Source: Rubripirellula lacrimiformis (GTDB taxonomy: Bacteria > Planctomycetota > Planctomycetia > Pirellulales > Pirellulaceae). Taken from it: a stretch of DNA of 64,000 bases. The position numbers and the translations under genes are program-made. The notes beneath the pieces were generated by a model, which saw only the letters and a program-made list of their open reading frames with translations, searched no databases and had not been told where the DNA came from. Where the stretch lies: positions 3,348,001 to 3,412,000 of the forward strand of contig NZ_CP036525.1 of NCBI RefSeq assembly GCF_007741535.1. The letters run 5' to 3'. Below, piece after piece: positions 1 through 8,789 of this stretch (positions within the stretch are counted from its first letter, which is position 1; the number at the start of each line of letters is the position of its first letter).

Positions 1-9
1 AATCAATCG

Positions 10-1803
10 TTATTCGCCGTCGCTAAGCACAGCCATGAAGGCTTTTTGGCTGATTTCGACGTTGCCAATCGCCTTCATTCGTTTTTTGCCTTCCTTTTGT
101 TTTTGCAACAGTTTTCGTTTTCGCGTGATGTCGCCGCCGTAACATTTGGCGGTCACATTTTTTCGCATCGCCGGCACGGTTTCTCGCGCGATCACGCGGC
201 TGCCGATGGCGGCTTGCACGGCCACTTCGAACATGTGCCGTTCGATCTCTGCTTTCAACTTCTTGGCAACCGCTCGGCCACGGCGATCGGCATCGGCCCG
301 ATTGCAAACAATGCTGAGCGCATCGACGCGGTTGCCGTTGACCATGATGTCCATCCGGCAAAGGTCGGCCGGTTCATAGCCAACCATTTCATAGTCCAGC
401 GTCCCATAGCCGCGTGTACAGCTTTTGATTTTGTCGTGAAGGTCGTAGACGACTTCGGCCAAGGGGATGTCGTAGGTCAACATCGCTCGGTTGGCACCGA
501 GGTATTCTTGGTTCTTTTGGATCCCGCGTCGTTCTTGGCAAAGCTTCATCACCGCGCCGATATAGTCGCCCGGCACGATCACGTTGCAGCGGACGATCGG
601 CTGGCGGAATTCTTCGATGTCGCCCGGATCGGGAACATCCTGCGGCTTGTGAATCGTGACGGTCTCGCCACGTTTGTTGACCACTTCGTAGGTCACGTTG
701 GGCGCCGTTTGCACCAAGTCGATGTTGGATTCGTTTTCCAGTCGCTGCTGGATGATTTCCATGTGCAACAGCCCCAGGAATCCACATCGGAATCCAAACC
801 CCAACGCGTCGCTGGTCTCGGGTTCAAATTCGAAGCTGGGGTCGTTCACGGCCAGCCGTTCGAGGGCGTCGCGAAGTTCGGAAAAGTCCTGGCCATCGCT
901 GGGGAACAAACCGCAATACACCATCCGCTTGGGACGCGAGTATCCGGGCAATGCCGGGGCGTGTTTGTCGCCGGTGATGGAAACCGTGTCGCCGATGTGG
1001 ACGTCCCCGAGGCTCTTGATGTTGCAAATCAAATAGCCGACTTGGCCGGCCGAGAGGGTGTCGCAAGGTTCCCGCTGGGGGACGAACTGTCCCAGTTCCA
1101 CCACTTCGTGCTGGCTGCCGGTGCGGATGAACTGAATCTTTTGACCCTTGCGGACGGTTCCCTGCATGACTCGCACATAGGTGATTGCACCTCGGTAATC
1201 GTCATAGTTGGAATCGAAAACCATCGCCTGCAGCGTTGCATCGGGATCGCCCGACGGCGCCGGGATCTTGGCAACGATGGTTTTTAGCAATTCATCCACG
1301 CCAATCCCGGTTTTGGCACTCACACGCACACAGTCGTCTGGATCAGTGCCCAGCGCGTTCATCATTTCTTCGGCGACTTCCTCGGGCCGTGCCATCGATA
1401 GGTCGATCTTGTTGATCACCGGCACGATGTGCAGTTCGTGTTCCATCGCGGCGAACGCATTGGCCACCGTTTGCGCTTCGACGCCTTGGAACGCGTCGAC
1501 CAACAACAGGGCGCCTTCGCAACATGCCAACGATCGCGAAACCTCGTATTGAAAGTCCACGTGGCCGGGGGTGTCGATCAGGTTCAGTTCGTATTCCTGA
1601 CCGTCCTGTTTGTACCGCATCCGGACCGCACGAGCCTTGATCGTGATGCCACGTTGCTGTTCCAGTTCCAGATCATCCAACATCTGCTCTTTTTTGTCAC
1701 GGTTCATCACCGTGCCGGTATGTTCAAGCAGACGATCGGCCAGCGTGCTCTTGCCATGGTCGATGTGTGCGATGATGCAAAAATTGCGAATATTGGCTGT
1801 CAT
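10..1803 (-). CDS. lepA: Elongation factor 4 (LepA), ribosome back-translocating GTPase
   Basis: Translational GTPase that acts on stalled ribosomes in the cytoplasm. The N-terminus reads NIRNFCIIAHIDHGKSTLAD, the G1 P-loop of the family, followed by DTPGHVDF (G3) and NKIDL (G4). The C-terminus has the LepA-specific end with the KAIGNVEIS stretch. From the ATG at 1803 the protein is 597 aa, matching the usual ~600. The open frame runs 15 codons further upstream, but MTANIRNF is the conserved family start. The gene is transcribed leftward, and the upstream ROK kinase on the same strand ends 137 bp away. Identification is secure; only the exact start is a choice. Confidence 0.97.
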   Translation of the reverse strand: MTANIRNFCIIAHIDHGKSTLADRLLEHTGTVMNRDKKEQMLDDLELEQQRGITIKARAVRMRYKQDGQEYELNLIDTPGHVDFQYEVSRSLACCEGALLLVDAFQGVEAQTVANAFAAMEHELHIVPVINKIDLSMARPEEVAEEMMNALGTDPDDCVRVSAKTGIGVDELLKTIVAKIPAPSGDPDATLQAMVFDSNYDDYRGAITYVRVMQGTVRKGQKIQFIRTGSQHEVVELGQFVPQREPCDTLSAGQVGYLICNIKSLGDVHIGDTVSITGDKHAPALPGYSRPKRMVYCGLFPSDGQDFSELRDALERLAVNDPSFEFEPETSDALGFGFRCGFLGLLHMEIIQQRLENESNIDLVQTAPNVTYEVVNKRGETVTIHKPQDVPDPGDIEEFRQPIVRCNVIVPGDYIGAVMKLCQERRGIQKNQEYLGANRAMLTYDIPLAEVVYDLHDKIKSCTRGYGTLDYEMVGYEPADLCRMDIMVNGNRVDALSIVCNRADADRRGRAVAKKLKAEIERHMFEVAVQAAIGSRVIARETVPAMRKNVTAKCYGGDITRKRKLLQKQKEGKKRMKAIGNVEISQKAFMAVLSDGE

Positions 1804-1940
1804 GATTCTTGTGAAATGTTGACCTTGGTGTGACCTCGGGATTTCCACGAAGCCTGCGGGTGCAGAATACCGTTGCCCATACAGAAATGGATGCGGCCCG
1901 CTGCTGTTCTGGACGGCTTGGCGTTTTCAGCCGTCCCGAT

Positions 1941-2978
1941 CTATCCAACCTGTTTGCTCTGTTTTCGGGCGTATCCGGCAACGCCCAGATAGCCGGCATC
2001 GGCACCGAGCGACGCGAATTGAATCGACGTGCCCTCAAAAACGTTCTCGAAGGTTCGGCTTCGAAATTCGTCCGAAATGCCTTTCAAGAAACGTTGCCCA
2101 ACCGGGCAGTTGGCGCCACCAAAATTCATGGCTCCGCCAAACACGACGGCGCCCGGGTCCAGGGTGTGCACGAAAGTCGTCACACCGATTCCCAGCCATC
2201 GCGCGGTTTCGTCGATGATTTCGAGTGCCAGTTCATCGGACTCCACCGCGGCTTCGTAAACTTTCTTTGCCGTCAGTTCGTTGTTTGTGCCGTGCAGGTG
2301 GCCTGCCAACAGGCTGTTGCGGCCCTCGGTTAGTCGTTGACGGGTTCGCCCGACCACGGCACTGGCCGATGCGTAGGCTTCCAGTTGTCCGCGTCCCCCA
2401 CCCCACACGCACAGTTGGGCGGTCGGCGATGAATCAACAATGATGTGACCGCATTCGCCGCCAAAGCTGTTCACCCCGTTGACCATTTCGCCATCCAGGA
2501 TGATTCCGCCGCCGACACCGGTTCCCAGGGTCAACAACAGCATCGATTGATCGTTTTTGCCGCTGCCGAGCCAAAATTCGCCGAAGGCCGCCGCGTTGGC
2601 ATCGTTCAAAAACGAGACGGGGCGTTCCAGCATTTTGGCGACGGTGTCGCGAATCGGGAAATCCCACCACGTTGGCAATTGCGGCGGAGCCACCAGGTAC
2701 CCACGGGGCAAATCCATCGGTCCGGGGGCCCCCAAGCCAACGCGTTTGACTTGGTGTGAAATATCGAATTGTTCTTCGTAGTCGTTGACGACTGCTGCGA
2801 CCCGCTGCATCGCTGCGGTGGGCCCCTCGTTTTCGCGAGTCGGCATCGTTTCGAACGCAAGGGTCTGGCCTAGATCGTCGACCAATCCGATCTTGATCCC
2901 TGTCCCGCCGACGTCGATCCCCCAAAAAAAGGGAGCTTGCGCACTAGAAATCGGCGTGATGTCGGGATTTTGGGCCAT
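1941..2978 (-). CDS. ROK-family sugar kinase (glucokinase-like)
   Basis: Probable ATP-dependent sugar kinase of the ROK family, likely a glucokinase feeding glycolysis. GIDVGGTGIKIG near residue 20 is the phosphate-binding DxGGT motif, NDANAAAFGE contains the catalytic Asp, and LTLGTGVGGG is the second phosphate loop. The usual ROK zinc site CxCGxxGCxE is degraded: the equivalent stretch reads CVWGGGRGQLE, keeping only the first of three cysteines, although the preceding GECGHI histidine region remains. The ATG at 2978 gives 345 aa; a frame extension to 3020 exists but adds nothing conserved. The sugar substrate cannot be read from sequence. Confidence 0.9.
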   Translation of the reverse strand: MAQNPDITPISSAQAPFFWGIDVGGTGIKIGLVDDLGQTLAFETMPTRENEGPTAAMQRVAAVVNDYEEQFDISHQVKRVGLGAPGPMDLPRGYLVAPPQLPTWWDFPIRDTVAKMLERPVSFLNDANAAAFGEFWLGSGKNDQSMLLLTLGTGVGGGIILDGEMVNGVNSFGGECGHIIVDSSPTAQLCVWGGGRGQLEAYASASAVVGRTRQRLTEGRNSLLAGHLHGTNNELTAKKVYEAAVESDELALEIIDETARWLGIGVTTFVHTLDPGAVVFGGAMNFGGANCPVGQRFLKGISDEFRSRTFENVFEGTSIQFASLGADAGYLGVAGYARKQSKQVG

Positions 2979-3173
2979 GAGCCTGTTTGCAGGTCGGTAA
3001 AGTGTGTCTTCGGCTGGCAATCACGCTTGGGTGACTGGTGCCGTGCGGACGAAAAATCAACGCGAAGTATAGGAACGGTCCCGTTTTGTCACAACGAGCA
3101 TTCTTTTTATGGCTGACTTTACCCCCCGGGGTGGCAACGTGGCTGTCAGGCTGGACGCTGTTGAGACGCGACG

Positions 3174-4463
3174 ATGAAAGCTGTTTTTCTGACCGCCGGG
3201 GCTGCCGGGATGTACTGTGGCAGCTGCATGCACGACAACGCGATCGCCCGAGCAATGATCGCTCAGGGCGTCGATTGCTTGCTGCAGCCGGTCTACACGC
3301 CGATCCGGACCGACGAAATCAGTGTCGCCAGCGACGAGGTTTTCTTTGGCGGGATCCAGATTTATCTGCTGCAACAAATGCCGTGGCTTCGTTTTGTGCC
3401 GGGGCCGCTGCGACGAACGCTCGATTGGCCGCCGCTGCTGCGATGGGCGACCGGCCGGACCCATTCGACGGACGCTGCGAAGCTGGGTGATTTGGCGGTG
3501 TCGATGTTGCGGGGCGAGCAGGGGCGGCAGGCCAGTGAAGTCAAACGGTTGGCGCACTGGTTGGCCGACGATATTCGTCCCGATGCCGTGCTGTTAAGCA
3601 ACCTGTTGATCGGCGGATCCCTGCCCGCGATTCGCAGCGCTCTGCCGAACACGCGTTTGGCCGTGATGCTGCAGGGCGACGACATCTTTCTGGATTTCTT
3701 GCCACCCAAACAGCGTCAGCAGGCAATCGAACTGTGCCAGGAGCTGGTCCCGTCGGTGGATCGATTCATCGTGCACAGCCAATTTTATGCGGACAAAATG
3801 CAGCGGATGCTAAACATCCCGGACCACCAATTGGTCGTGACTCCCCTGTCGATCGACGTTGCACCTTTTGCCGAAACGATCACGCCATTGCCGAAGCCGG
3901 CCGACGAATTCCGACTCGGTTACTTGGCTCGAATCGCCCCCGAGAAGGGTCTGCACCATCTGGTGGACGCGTTCACCCGCTTGGCGGCCGACGACGAACA
4001 CCATGACATGACTCTGCACGCCGCAGGTTGGTTGGGCGGGAATCATCAAACCTATTTGGATGATCTGCATGCCAAGATCGAACAAGCGTCGCTGAGTCAC
4101 CGATTTACCTACCACGGCAGCCCGTCGCTTTCGGAAAAAATCGCTTACCTGAGTTCGCTGGACCTGCTTTGTGTGCCCACCGATTACGAAGATCCCAAAG
4201 GGCTATTCGTGCTGGAAGCACTGGCCGCGGGCGTCCCCGTATTGCAGCCCGACCACGGCGCGTTTGGTGAATTGATCACGTCCACCGGCGGCGGGCAGAC
4301 GTATCGACCAGGCAACCTTGACGATCTGATTCGCGCGATCGAGGACACCAAACGCAACCCTCAGCAGCGGTCCCAATGGGCCAAAGCTGGATATGACGCG
4401 GTGCATCAGCGACACTCGGTTCAGCAGTCCGCGGCTGATCTGGCCAAGATTTTGTTCGACTGA
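3174..4463 (+). CDS. GT-B glycosyltransferase (GT4-like)
   Basis: Retaining glycosyltransferase of the GT-B fold, probably using a nucleotide sugar in the cytoplasm. The C-terminal Rossmann half shows RIAPEKGLHHLVDAF and the E-x7-E donor-binding motif in EDPKGLFVLEALAAGVPV. The N-terminal acceptor domain begins MKAVFLTAGAAGMYCGSCMH, a glycine-rich loop with two cysteines. The protein is 429 aa with no signal peptide. It diverges from the ROK kinase across a 195-bp gap. The acceptor is unknown; exopolysaccharide or glycolipid synthesis are guesses. Confidence 0.88.
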   Translation: MKAVFLTAGAAGMYCGSCMHDNAIARAMIAQGVDCLLQPVYTPIRTDEISVASDEVFFGGIQIYLLQQMPWLRFVPGPLRRTLDWPPLLRWATGRTHSTDAAKLGDLAVSMLRGEQGRQASEVKRLAHWLADDIRPDAVLLSNLLIGGSLPAIRSALPNTRLAVMLQGDDIFLDFLPPKQRQQAIELCQELVPSVDRFIVHSQFYADKMQRMLNIPDHQLVVTPLSIDVAPFAETITPLPKPADEFRLGYLARIAPEKGLHHLVDAFTRLAADDEHHDMTLHAAGWLGGNHQTYLDDLHAKIEQASLSHRFTYHGSPSLSEKIAYLSSLDLLCVPTDYEDPKGLFVLEALAAGVPVLQPDHGAFGELITSTGGGQTYRPGNLDDLIRAIEDTKRNPQQRSQWAKAGYDAVHQRHSVQQSAADLAKILFD

Positions 4464-4529
4464 TTTTGGAGAGAGGCGAGGGAGGTAAGTTGCGAGTTGC
4501 GAGTTGCGGACTGGAATCGGCTTTGGAAA

Positions 4530-4592
4530 CTTAAACTCGAACTCGAACTCGAACTTAAACTCGAACTTTCTTTCTTTCCTTCCTTCCTTCCT
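4530..4592. repeat. CTCGAA hexamer tract followed by a TTCC tract
   Basis: Short tandem repeat between the convergent glycosyltransferase and lutC genes. It holds several copies of ACTCGA/ACTTAA-type hexamers, then a pyrimidine run of TTTC and TTCC tetramers. The same CTCGAA hexamer recurs in a longer tract at 43.4-43.6 kb. Confidence 0.8.
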
Positions 4593-4637
4593 CGTCCTTC
4601 CGATCCTGGTCCCACCGCGAATCGCTTGACCGAAACT

Positions 4638-5240
4638 CTAAGGCACAAGAAAAACTTGCAGTTTGCGACAGCCATGCGCCCCCAGGACCAAGCTCTGTTC
4701 AATGTCCGCTGTCTTGCTGGGGCCGGAAACGAAGACGCCGAATCCGGGCTTGGGAGTTCCGATGCGTTGATACGCTTCGTGCATGTTCGAAACGATCTCG
4801 TTTCGTGACACGACGATGGCCAAGTATTGGGGGATGAACAACATCACGCGATGCGGCAATGTCGATCCATCGACCCAGATGGCGCCGTTTTCAGCCACCA
4901 TGAATTCGCCGCGGGCGATCACCCAATCCAACGACGACAATGCGTGCGGGTCATCCACCTGGCTGGCGTCCACGTTGCCCTGGATGGCGGCCGGGACGAC
5001 GGACGCGATTCGGGTCGCATCGGCGAAAACGGGGTTCTTCGATAGGATCTCGCGGACCTCTTCGATCCGGTCCACTTGATGGGCTTCGCCACCGACAAAG
5101 GCCAGCATCTCGGCGAACTTGGCGATCGGGTCCTCAAATGTCGTCAACCGTGATGGGTCGATCGTTGGCAGTGGATTGGCATCGACGACGCGGCTTGTCA
5201 GTCGGTCCAGGATCGCTTGTCGGCTTTCTGTGGTCGCCAT
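4638..5240 (-). CDS. lutC: LUD-domain protein, LutC-type lactate utilization subunit
   Basis: Small subunit of the LutABC-type L-lactate oxidation complex. The family signature GPSKTADIEQ followed by LVLGAHG lies near the C-terminus, and EFMVAENGAIWVDG matches the LUD-domain core. The protein is 200 aa, close to the usual ~200-240. It is last in a leftward cluster, with the LutB- and LutA-like genes upstream in the order A-B-C, as in Bacillus. The ATG at 5240 is the first Met of the frame. Gaps of 95-132 bp between the genes are larger than in a tight operon, but orientation and order support co-transcription. Confidence 0.92.
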   Translation of the reverse strand: MATTESRQAILDRLTSRVVDANPLPTIDPSRLTTFEDPIAKFAEMLAFVGGEAHQVDRIEEVREILSKNPVFADATRIASVVPAAIQGNVDASQVDDPHALSSLDWVIARGEFMVAENGAIWVDGSTLPHRVMLFIPQYLAIVVSRNEIVSNMHEAYQRIGTPKPGFGVFVSGPSKTADIEQSLVLGAHGCRKLQVFLVP

Positions 5241-5335
5241 GGTTGGTTTCTAAGTCGCAGTTTCAATGATGGATGGGACGCGGCGTCACGCTTCGGCAGG
5301 GGGGGGGCTTCGGCGGGGGTGTCTTCGGCGGGGAG

Positions 5336-6718
5336 CTAACCGCGGTTTTTGCGATACCAGTCGCGAAAACTCTCTTTCGGCGGCAGCGGCAATTCGCGAG
5401 CGATCGTCCACTTGTTCAGCCGGTTGTGAGTTGCGAAGTGCGGCAGCCAGCGGAGGGCAGTGCGGCCGGCTTTGCCTGCCAATGCGAACAGCTTGGGATG
5501 CTGGAACAAGTACGATGCCGCCTTCATCGGTACCGTCTTGGATTTGGGCATCCGATCTTGGCCAACCAACTCTTTTCGCCACGCCAACAGTTGGTGGTGC
5601 AGCGGGATTTTGACGGGACAAACGTCGGTGCATGATCCACATAGGCTGCACGCATATGGAAGGCTTTTGTGAGCCTTCGAATCGCGTGCCGGCGACAGCA
5701 CCGATCCGATCGGACCGGGGACGGTGGTGCGATAACTGTGTCCGCCACTGCGTCGGTACACCGGGCATGTGTTCATGCAGGCACCGCAGCGGATGCAGTG
5801 CAGCGCGTGGCGAAACGTTTCACTTTCGCGAAGCTTGCTTCGGCCGTTGTCGACCAACACGATGTGCAATTCACTGTTGGCGTCGCGTGGCCCATGGAAG
5901 TGCGACGTGTAACTGGTGATCGGTTGGCCGGTGGCGCTGCGGGCTAGCAGCCGAGTGAAGATGGCCAGATCCTGATGCCGTGGCAACAGCTTTTCGATCC
6001 CCATGCATGCGATGTGCACTCGCGGCAATGATACGCCAAGGTCAGCATTGCCTTCGTTCGTGCAGACCACGATGCCGCCGGTGTCGGCGATTCCGAAGTT
6101 CACGCCGGTGATCCCGATTTCGCCGGAAAGAAACTTGCCGCGAAGGTGCCCACGTGCTGCTTCGGTCAAATACTGCGGATCGGAAGCACCTTTGTCGGTG
6201 CCAAGGTGCGTGTGAAAGGTTTCACCGACCTCTTCCTTTTTGATGTGGATCGCAGGCAGCACGATATGGCTTGGTGTTTCGTGCCGCAGTTGAACGATCC
6301 GTTCGCCGAGGTCGGTATCAACGACCTCGATCCCGTTGTCCTCTAGATAGTGGTTCAGGCCACATTCCTCGGTCAGCATCGATTTGCTTTTGACGATCCG
6401 CAGAGTGCCGTGATCCTTCAGAATCTGGTGCACGATGCGGTTATGGTCGGCGGCATCGCTGGCCCAGTGCACGGTGGCACCCATCGCGGTCGCATTCTTT
6501 TCGAATTCGACGAGATAGCGATCCAGGTTGGCGATCGTGTGCGTTTTGACCTCGGACGCTTGTTCGCGCAGGTATTCCCATTCGGGTACCGAATGGGCCT
6601 GTTTGTCTCGTTTGCTACGCACGAACCACAACGCTTCGTCATGCCAATGCGACCGTGCTTTGTTGGTCACGAATTCGCGAGAAGCGTCGGGGTGATCGAT
6701 GATCGGTAAAGCGCCCAT
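5336..6718 (-). CDS. lutB: LutB-type iron-sulfur LUD protein, lactate utilization
   Basis: Large iron-sulfur subunit of the LutABC-like lactate dehydrogenase. An N-terminal LUD domain (about residues 60-300, including TGVNFGIADTGGIVVCTNEGN) is followed by two ferredoxin motifs, CIRCGACMNTCP and CSLCGSCTDVCP, which should bind two [4Fe-4S] clusters. The protein is 460 aa, near the 470 of B. subtilis LutB. It sits between lutA and lutC on the same strand. Expected function is cytosolic oxidation of L-lactate to pyruvate together with LutA and LutC. Confidence 0.93.
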   Translation of the reverse strand: MGALPIIDHPDASREFVTNKARSHWHDEALWFVRSKRDKQAHSVPEWEYLREQASEVKTHTIANLDRYLVEFEKNATAMGATVHWASDAADHNRIVHQILKDHGTLRIVKSKSMLTEECGLNHYLEDNGIEVVDTDLGERIVQLRHETPSHIVLPAIHIKKEEVGETFHTHLGTDKGASDPQYLTEAARGHLRGKFLSGEIGITGVNFGIADTGGIVVCTNEGNADLGVSLPRVHIACMGIEKLLPRHQDLAIFTRLLARSATGQPITSYTSHFHGPRDANSELHIVLVDNGRSKLRESETFRHALHCIRCGACMNTCPVYRRSGGHSYRTTVPGPIGSVLSPARDSKAHKSLPYACSLCGSCTDVCPVKIPLHHQLLAWRKELVGQDRMPKSKTVPMKAASYLFQHPKLFALAGKAGRTALRWLPHFATHNRLNKWTIARELPLPPKESFRDWYRKNRG

Positions 6719-6850
6719 CAGGGGCCTTTCATGAGAAAGCGGAGACTAGTTTTGACGGCTAGCAGACAGGTGGCGGGCCGTTCGCCGGTGAACCACGTCT
6801 GGGGATTCAGCAGCCGCGGCAAATCTTTACCGCAGCAAACCACGCTTGGA

Positions 6851-7618
6851 TTATTCGGTCTTGGCTAGTTCTTTGATCGGACGCCCCACCAACACCTGTG
6901 CGATGTGCATCACTTGTGTGGGGTTCTTTTCGCGGCGAATCAAACCCTGCATGTGCATCAGGCAACTCATGTCGGCCGACACGATGACCTCGCTGCCGGT
7001 GGACAGGTGATCAGCGATGCGGTCGCGGCCCATCGATGCCGACAGTTCCGCTTCATCAACCGCAAACGTACCGCCAAAGCCACAGCACTCGTCGACACGC
7101 GTGGGCAACGACCATTCCAGGTCAGCCACCATGTCCAACAGGCTTCGCATCTTGTCCACGCGAGGTGTCATCACTTCGCTGGACGGGCCTAGTCGCAGTT
7201 CCCGCAGTCCGTGACAACTCTGGTGCAGCGAAACTCGATGGGGAAAGCGAACGTCCAATTTGCGGACTTCCAGCACGTCGTACAGGTATTCGCACAGTTC
7301 AAACGTGCGGCTTTTCACATGCTGAAACGCTGTGTCGCCGGAATCAAAGAACTGGTCGTAGTGATTTCGGACCATCGACGTGCAGGACCCCGACGGGCAC
7401 ACGACGGCGTCGTAATCGGCAAACATCGCGACGTTTCGTTTGGCCACCGGCCGGGCATCTTCGGTGCAACCGGTGTTGGCCATCGGCTGTCCACAGCACG
7501 TTTGTCCTTGCGGAAAGACCACATCCACGCCCAGGCGTTCCAGCAATTCCAGCGTCGCAATCGCAACGTCGGGATAGAACTGGTCAACGTAGCAGGGAAC
7601 AAAAAGAGCGACGGACAT
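6851..7618 (-). CDS. lutA: LutA-type cysteine-rich (CCG-domain) oxidoreductase subunit
   Basis: Member of the CCG-domain (heterodisulfide-reductase D-like) family and third component of the lactate oxidation set. Two cysteine-rich repeats are visible, TCCGQPMANTGC near residue 40 and ECCGFGGTF near residue 180, each of which can ligate a cluster. SLHQSCHGLREL lies between them. The protein is 255 aa (LutA is ~240). The ATG at 7618 begins MSVALFVPCYVDQFYP, the typical N-terminus with its first Cys. It is the most upstream of the three lut genes. Confidence 0.93.
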   Translation of the reverse strand: MSVALFVPCYVDQFYPDVAIATLELLERLGVDVVFPQGQTCCGQPMANTGCTEDARPVAKRNVAMFADYDAVVCPSGSCTSMVRNHYDQFFDSGDTAFQHVKSRTFELCEYLYDVLEVRKLDVRFPHRVSLHQSCHGLRELRLGPSSEVMTPRVDKMRSLLDMVADLEWSLPTRVDECCGFGGTFAVDEAELSASMGRDRIADHLSTGSEVIVSADMSCLMHMQGLIRREKNPTQVMHIAQVLVGRPIKELAKTE

Positions 7619-7692
7619 GTTGCAATTCTGGCGGCAAGTCTGGCGGACGAGTAAAACGGCCCCGCCAGTATAGTCGACCGAGGGGCTTTTTC

Positions 7693-8475
7693 TTACTGCT
7701 TGGCCTGCAGAGCCGCGTCGATTTTGGCAATCAGCGCAATCACATCCTCATGAACCGATTCGGTGGTCGACACCACCAGCACCGGTCCCACCATTGTCGC
7801 CGTGCTAGGCCCCCCCAATGTATCCCAGGTATCGGAGACGACCGAATTCTTCAGGGCTTCCATGAAGGGTTGGTCGTAGGAAAGGATCGCCTCCGGCAAA
7901 CGGTACGCCCGGACGGTCAGGCTGTGTTCGGCTGCCTCGATCGTCGTCACCATCAGCACCTCGTCACGGATGACGTACGTCAGTTCGTATTCACGCAGCA
8001 TCAGTTTCAGAATGCTGCGCAGGCTGACGTTCGACAGTTGGACGTTGACAGGTTCTTCCGGGGACAGGCCGATTTCTTCGAGTGACCGCGAATCGATCAC
8101 GATCGGCACGTCAAATTGGGCCGACAGAGATACGACGGCGTCGTTCAGGGGCATATCGACGATACTGACGCTGTCCCGCGAACCGAGTGCTTTCCGGATC
8201 GCTTCATGGGTGGCCGCGGCATCCACTGGAATGGATTCCGCCTTGGGGTACGCAGGTTGCCCTGGATGCGCCGATGACCGATTCCGATTCCGAGCGGGGC
8301 GAACCGATGGATGCCCGGTGTCGGCAGCAGATTTCACGGTCGGCGGCGGCGGGCTAAAAAACGGATCGGGTGAACCGCCGCCCCCGAACGGATCGTCGGC
8401 CGGTGACGCTTGCGCAAATCCAAGCGGAATGGCAAGCAAAAAGCAGGCGGCGACCAAGGTTCGTGATGCAGACAT
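7693..8475 (-). CDS. Secreted protein with an STN/secretin-like short domain, function unknown
   Basis: A 260-aa protein with a signal peptide (MSASRTLVAACFLLAIPLGF, cleavage probably near AQA-SP), then a Pro/Gly-rich segment (GGGGSPDPFFSPPPP). About residues 95-180 resemble the N-terminal short domain of secretins and TonB receptors: PLNDAVVSLSAQFDVPIVID, then SNVSLRSILKLMLREYELTY, ending RDEVLMVTT. There is no secretin pore domain, so it is not a complete secretin. It lies 74 bp upstream of lutA on the same strand, which may be chance. Periplasmic location is inferred; the function is unknown. Confidence 0.75.
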   Translation of the reverse strand: MSASRTLVAACFLLAIPLGFAQASPADDPFGGGGSPDPFFSPPPPTVKSAADTGHPSVRPARNRNRSSAHPGQPAYPKAESIPVDAAATHEAIRKALGSRDSVSIVDMPLNDAVVSLSAQFDVPIVIDSRSLEEIGLSPEEPVNVQLSNVSLRSILKLMLREYELTYVIRDEVLMVTTIEAAEHSLTVRAYRLPEAILSYDQPFMEALKNSVVSDTWDTLGGPSTATMVGPVLVVSTTESVHEDVIALIAKIDAALQAKQ

Positions 8476-8789
8476 GTTTGCAACCTTCGCGAGAAGAAAA
8501 GTGGATCGAACAGAGATCCCCCAGGCCGCAATGAAGTCGATCGTGGGCTCGAGTCTCGGTTCGCCATTGGAAAAGTAGCGTTTCGCAGGCGGAAAAGCAC
8601 TCAGCCGTCATTCTTGACCATCCGGTGGCGCCGATCAAGCAAATCTGTTGCGAACCGGTTGAATCCGGTCCCGGGGGCACCTGCCGTCCATGCCAGCTTT
8701 CCGGTAGTTTGTTGGCAGAATTCAAACGACTTTTGGGATCGCGGATTCGAATGCCCGACCCGCCACTGCGAACTTTCGTCGAGACGTGA
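8476..8789. other. Intergenic region between divergent genes, no gene seen
   Basis: This 314-bp stretch separates the leftward STN-like gene from the rightward sulfatase gene and must hold both promoters. No convincing promoter boxes, hairpin or RNA gene were found. A T-loop-like GGATTCGAATGCC occurs at 8743-8755 without a surrounding cloverleaf. Confidence 0.5.

Noticed and set aside
46-1287. Long rightward open frame over lepA (413 codons)
   Set aside because: It is the shadow of the lepA reading frame on the opposite strand, with no recognisable protein sequence.
8743-8755. tRNA T-loop-like GGATTCGAATGCC upstream of the sulfatase gene
   Set aside because: No matching acceptor, D or anticodon stems were found on either strand.
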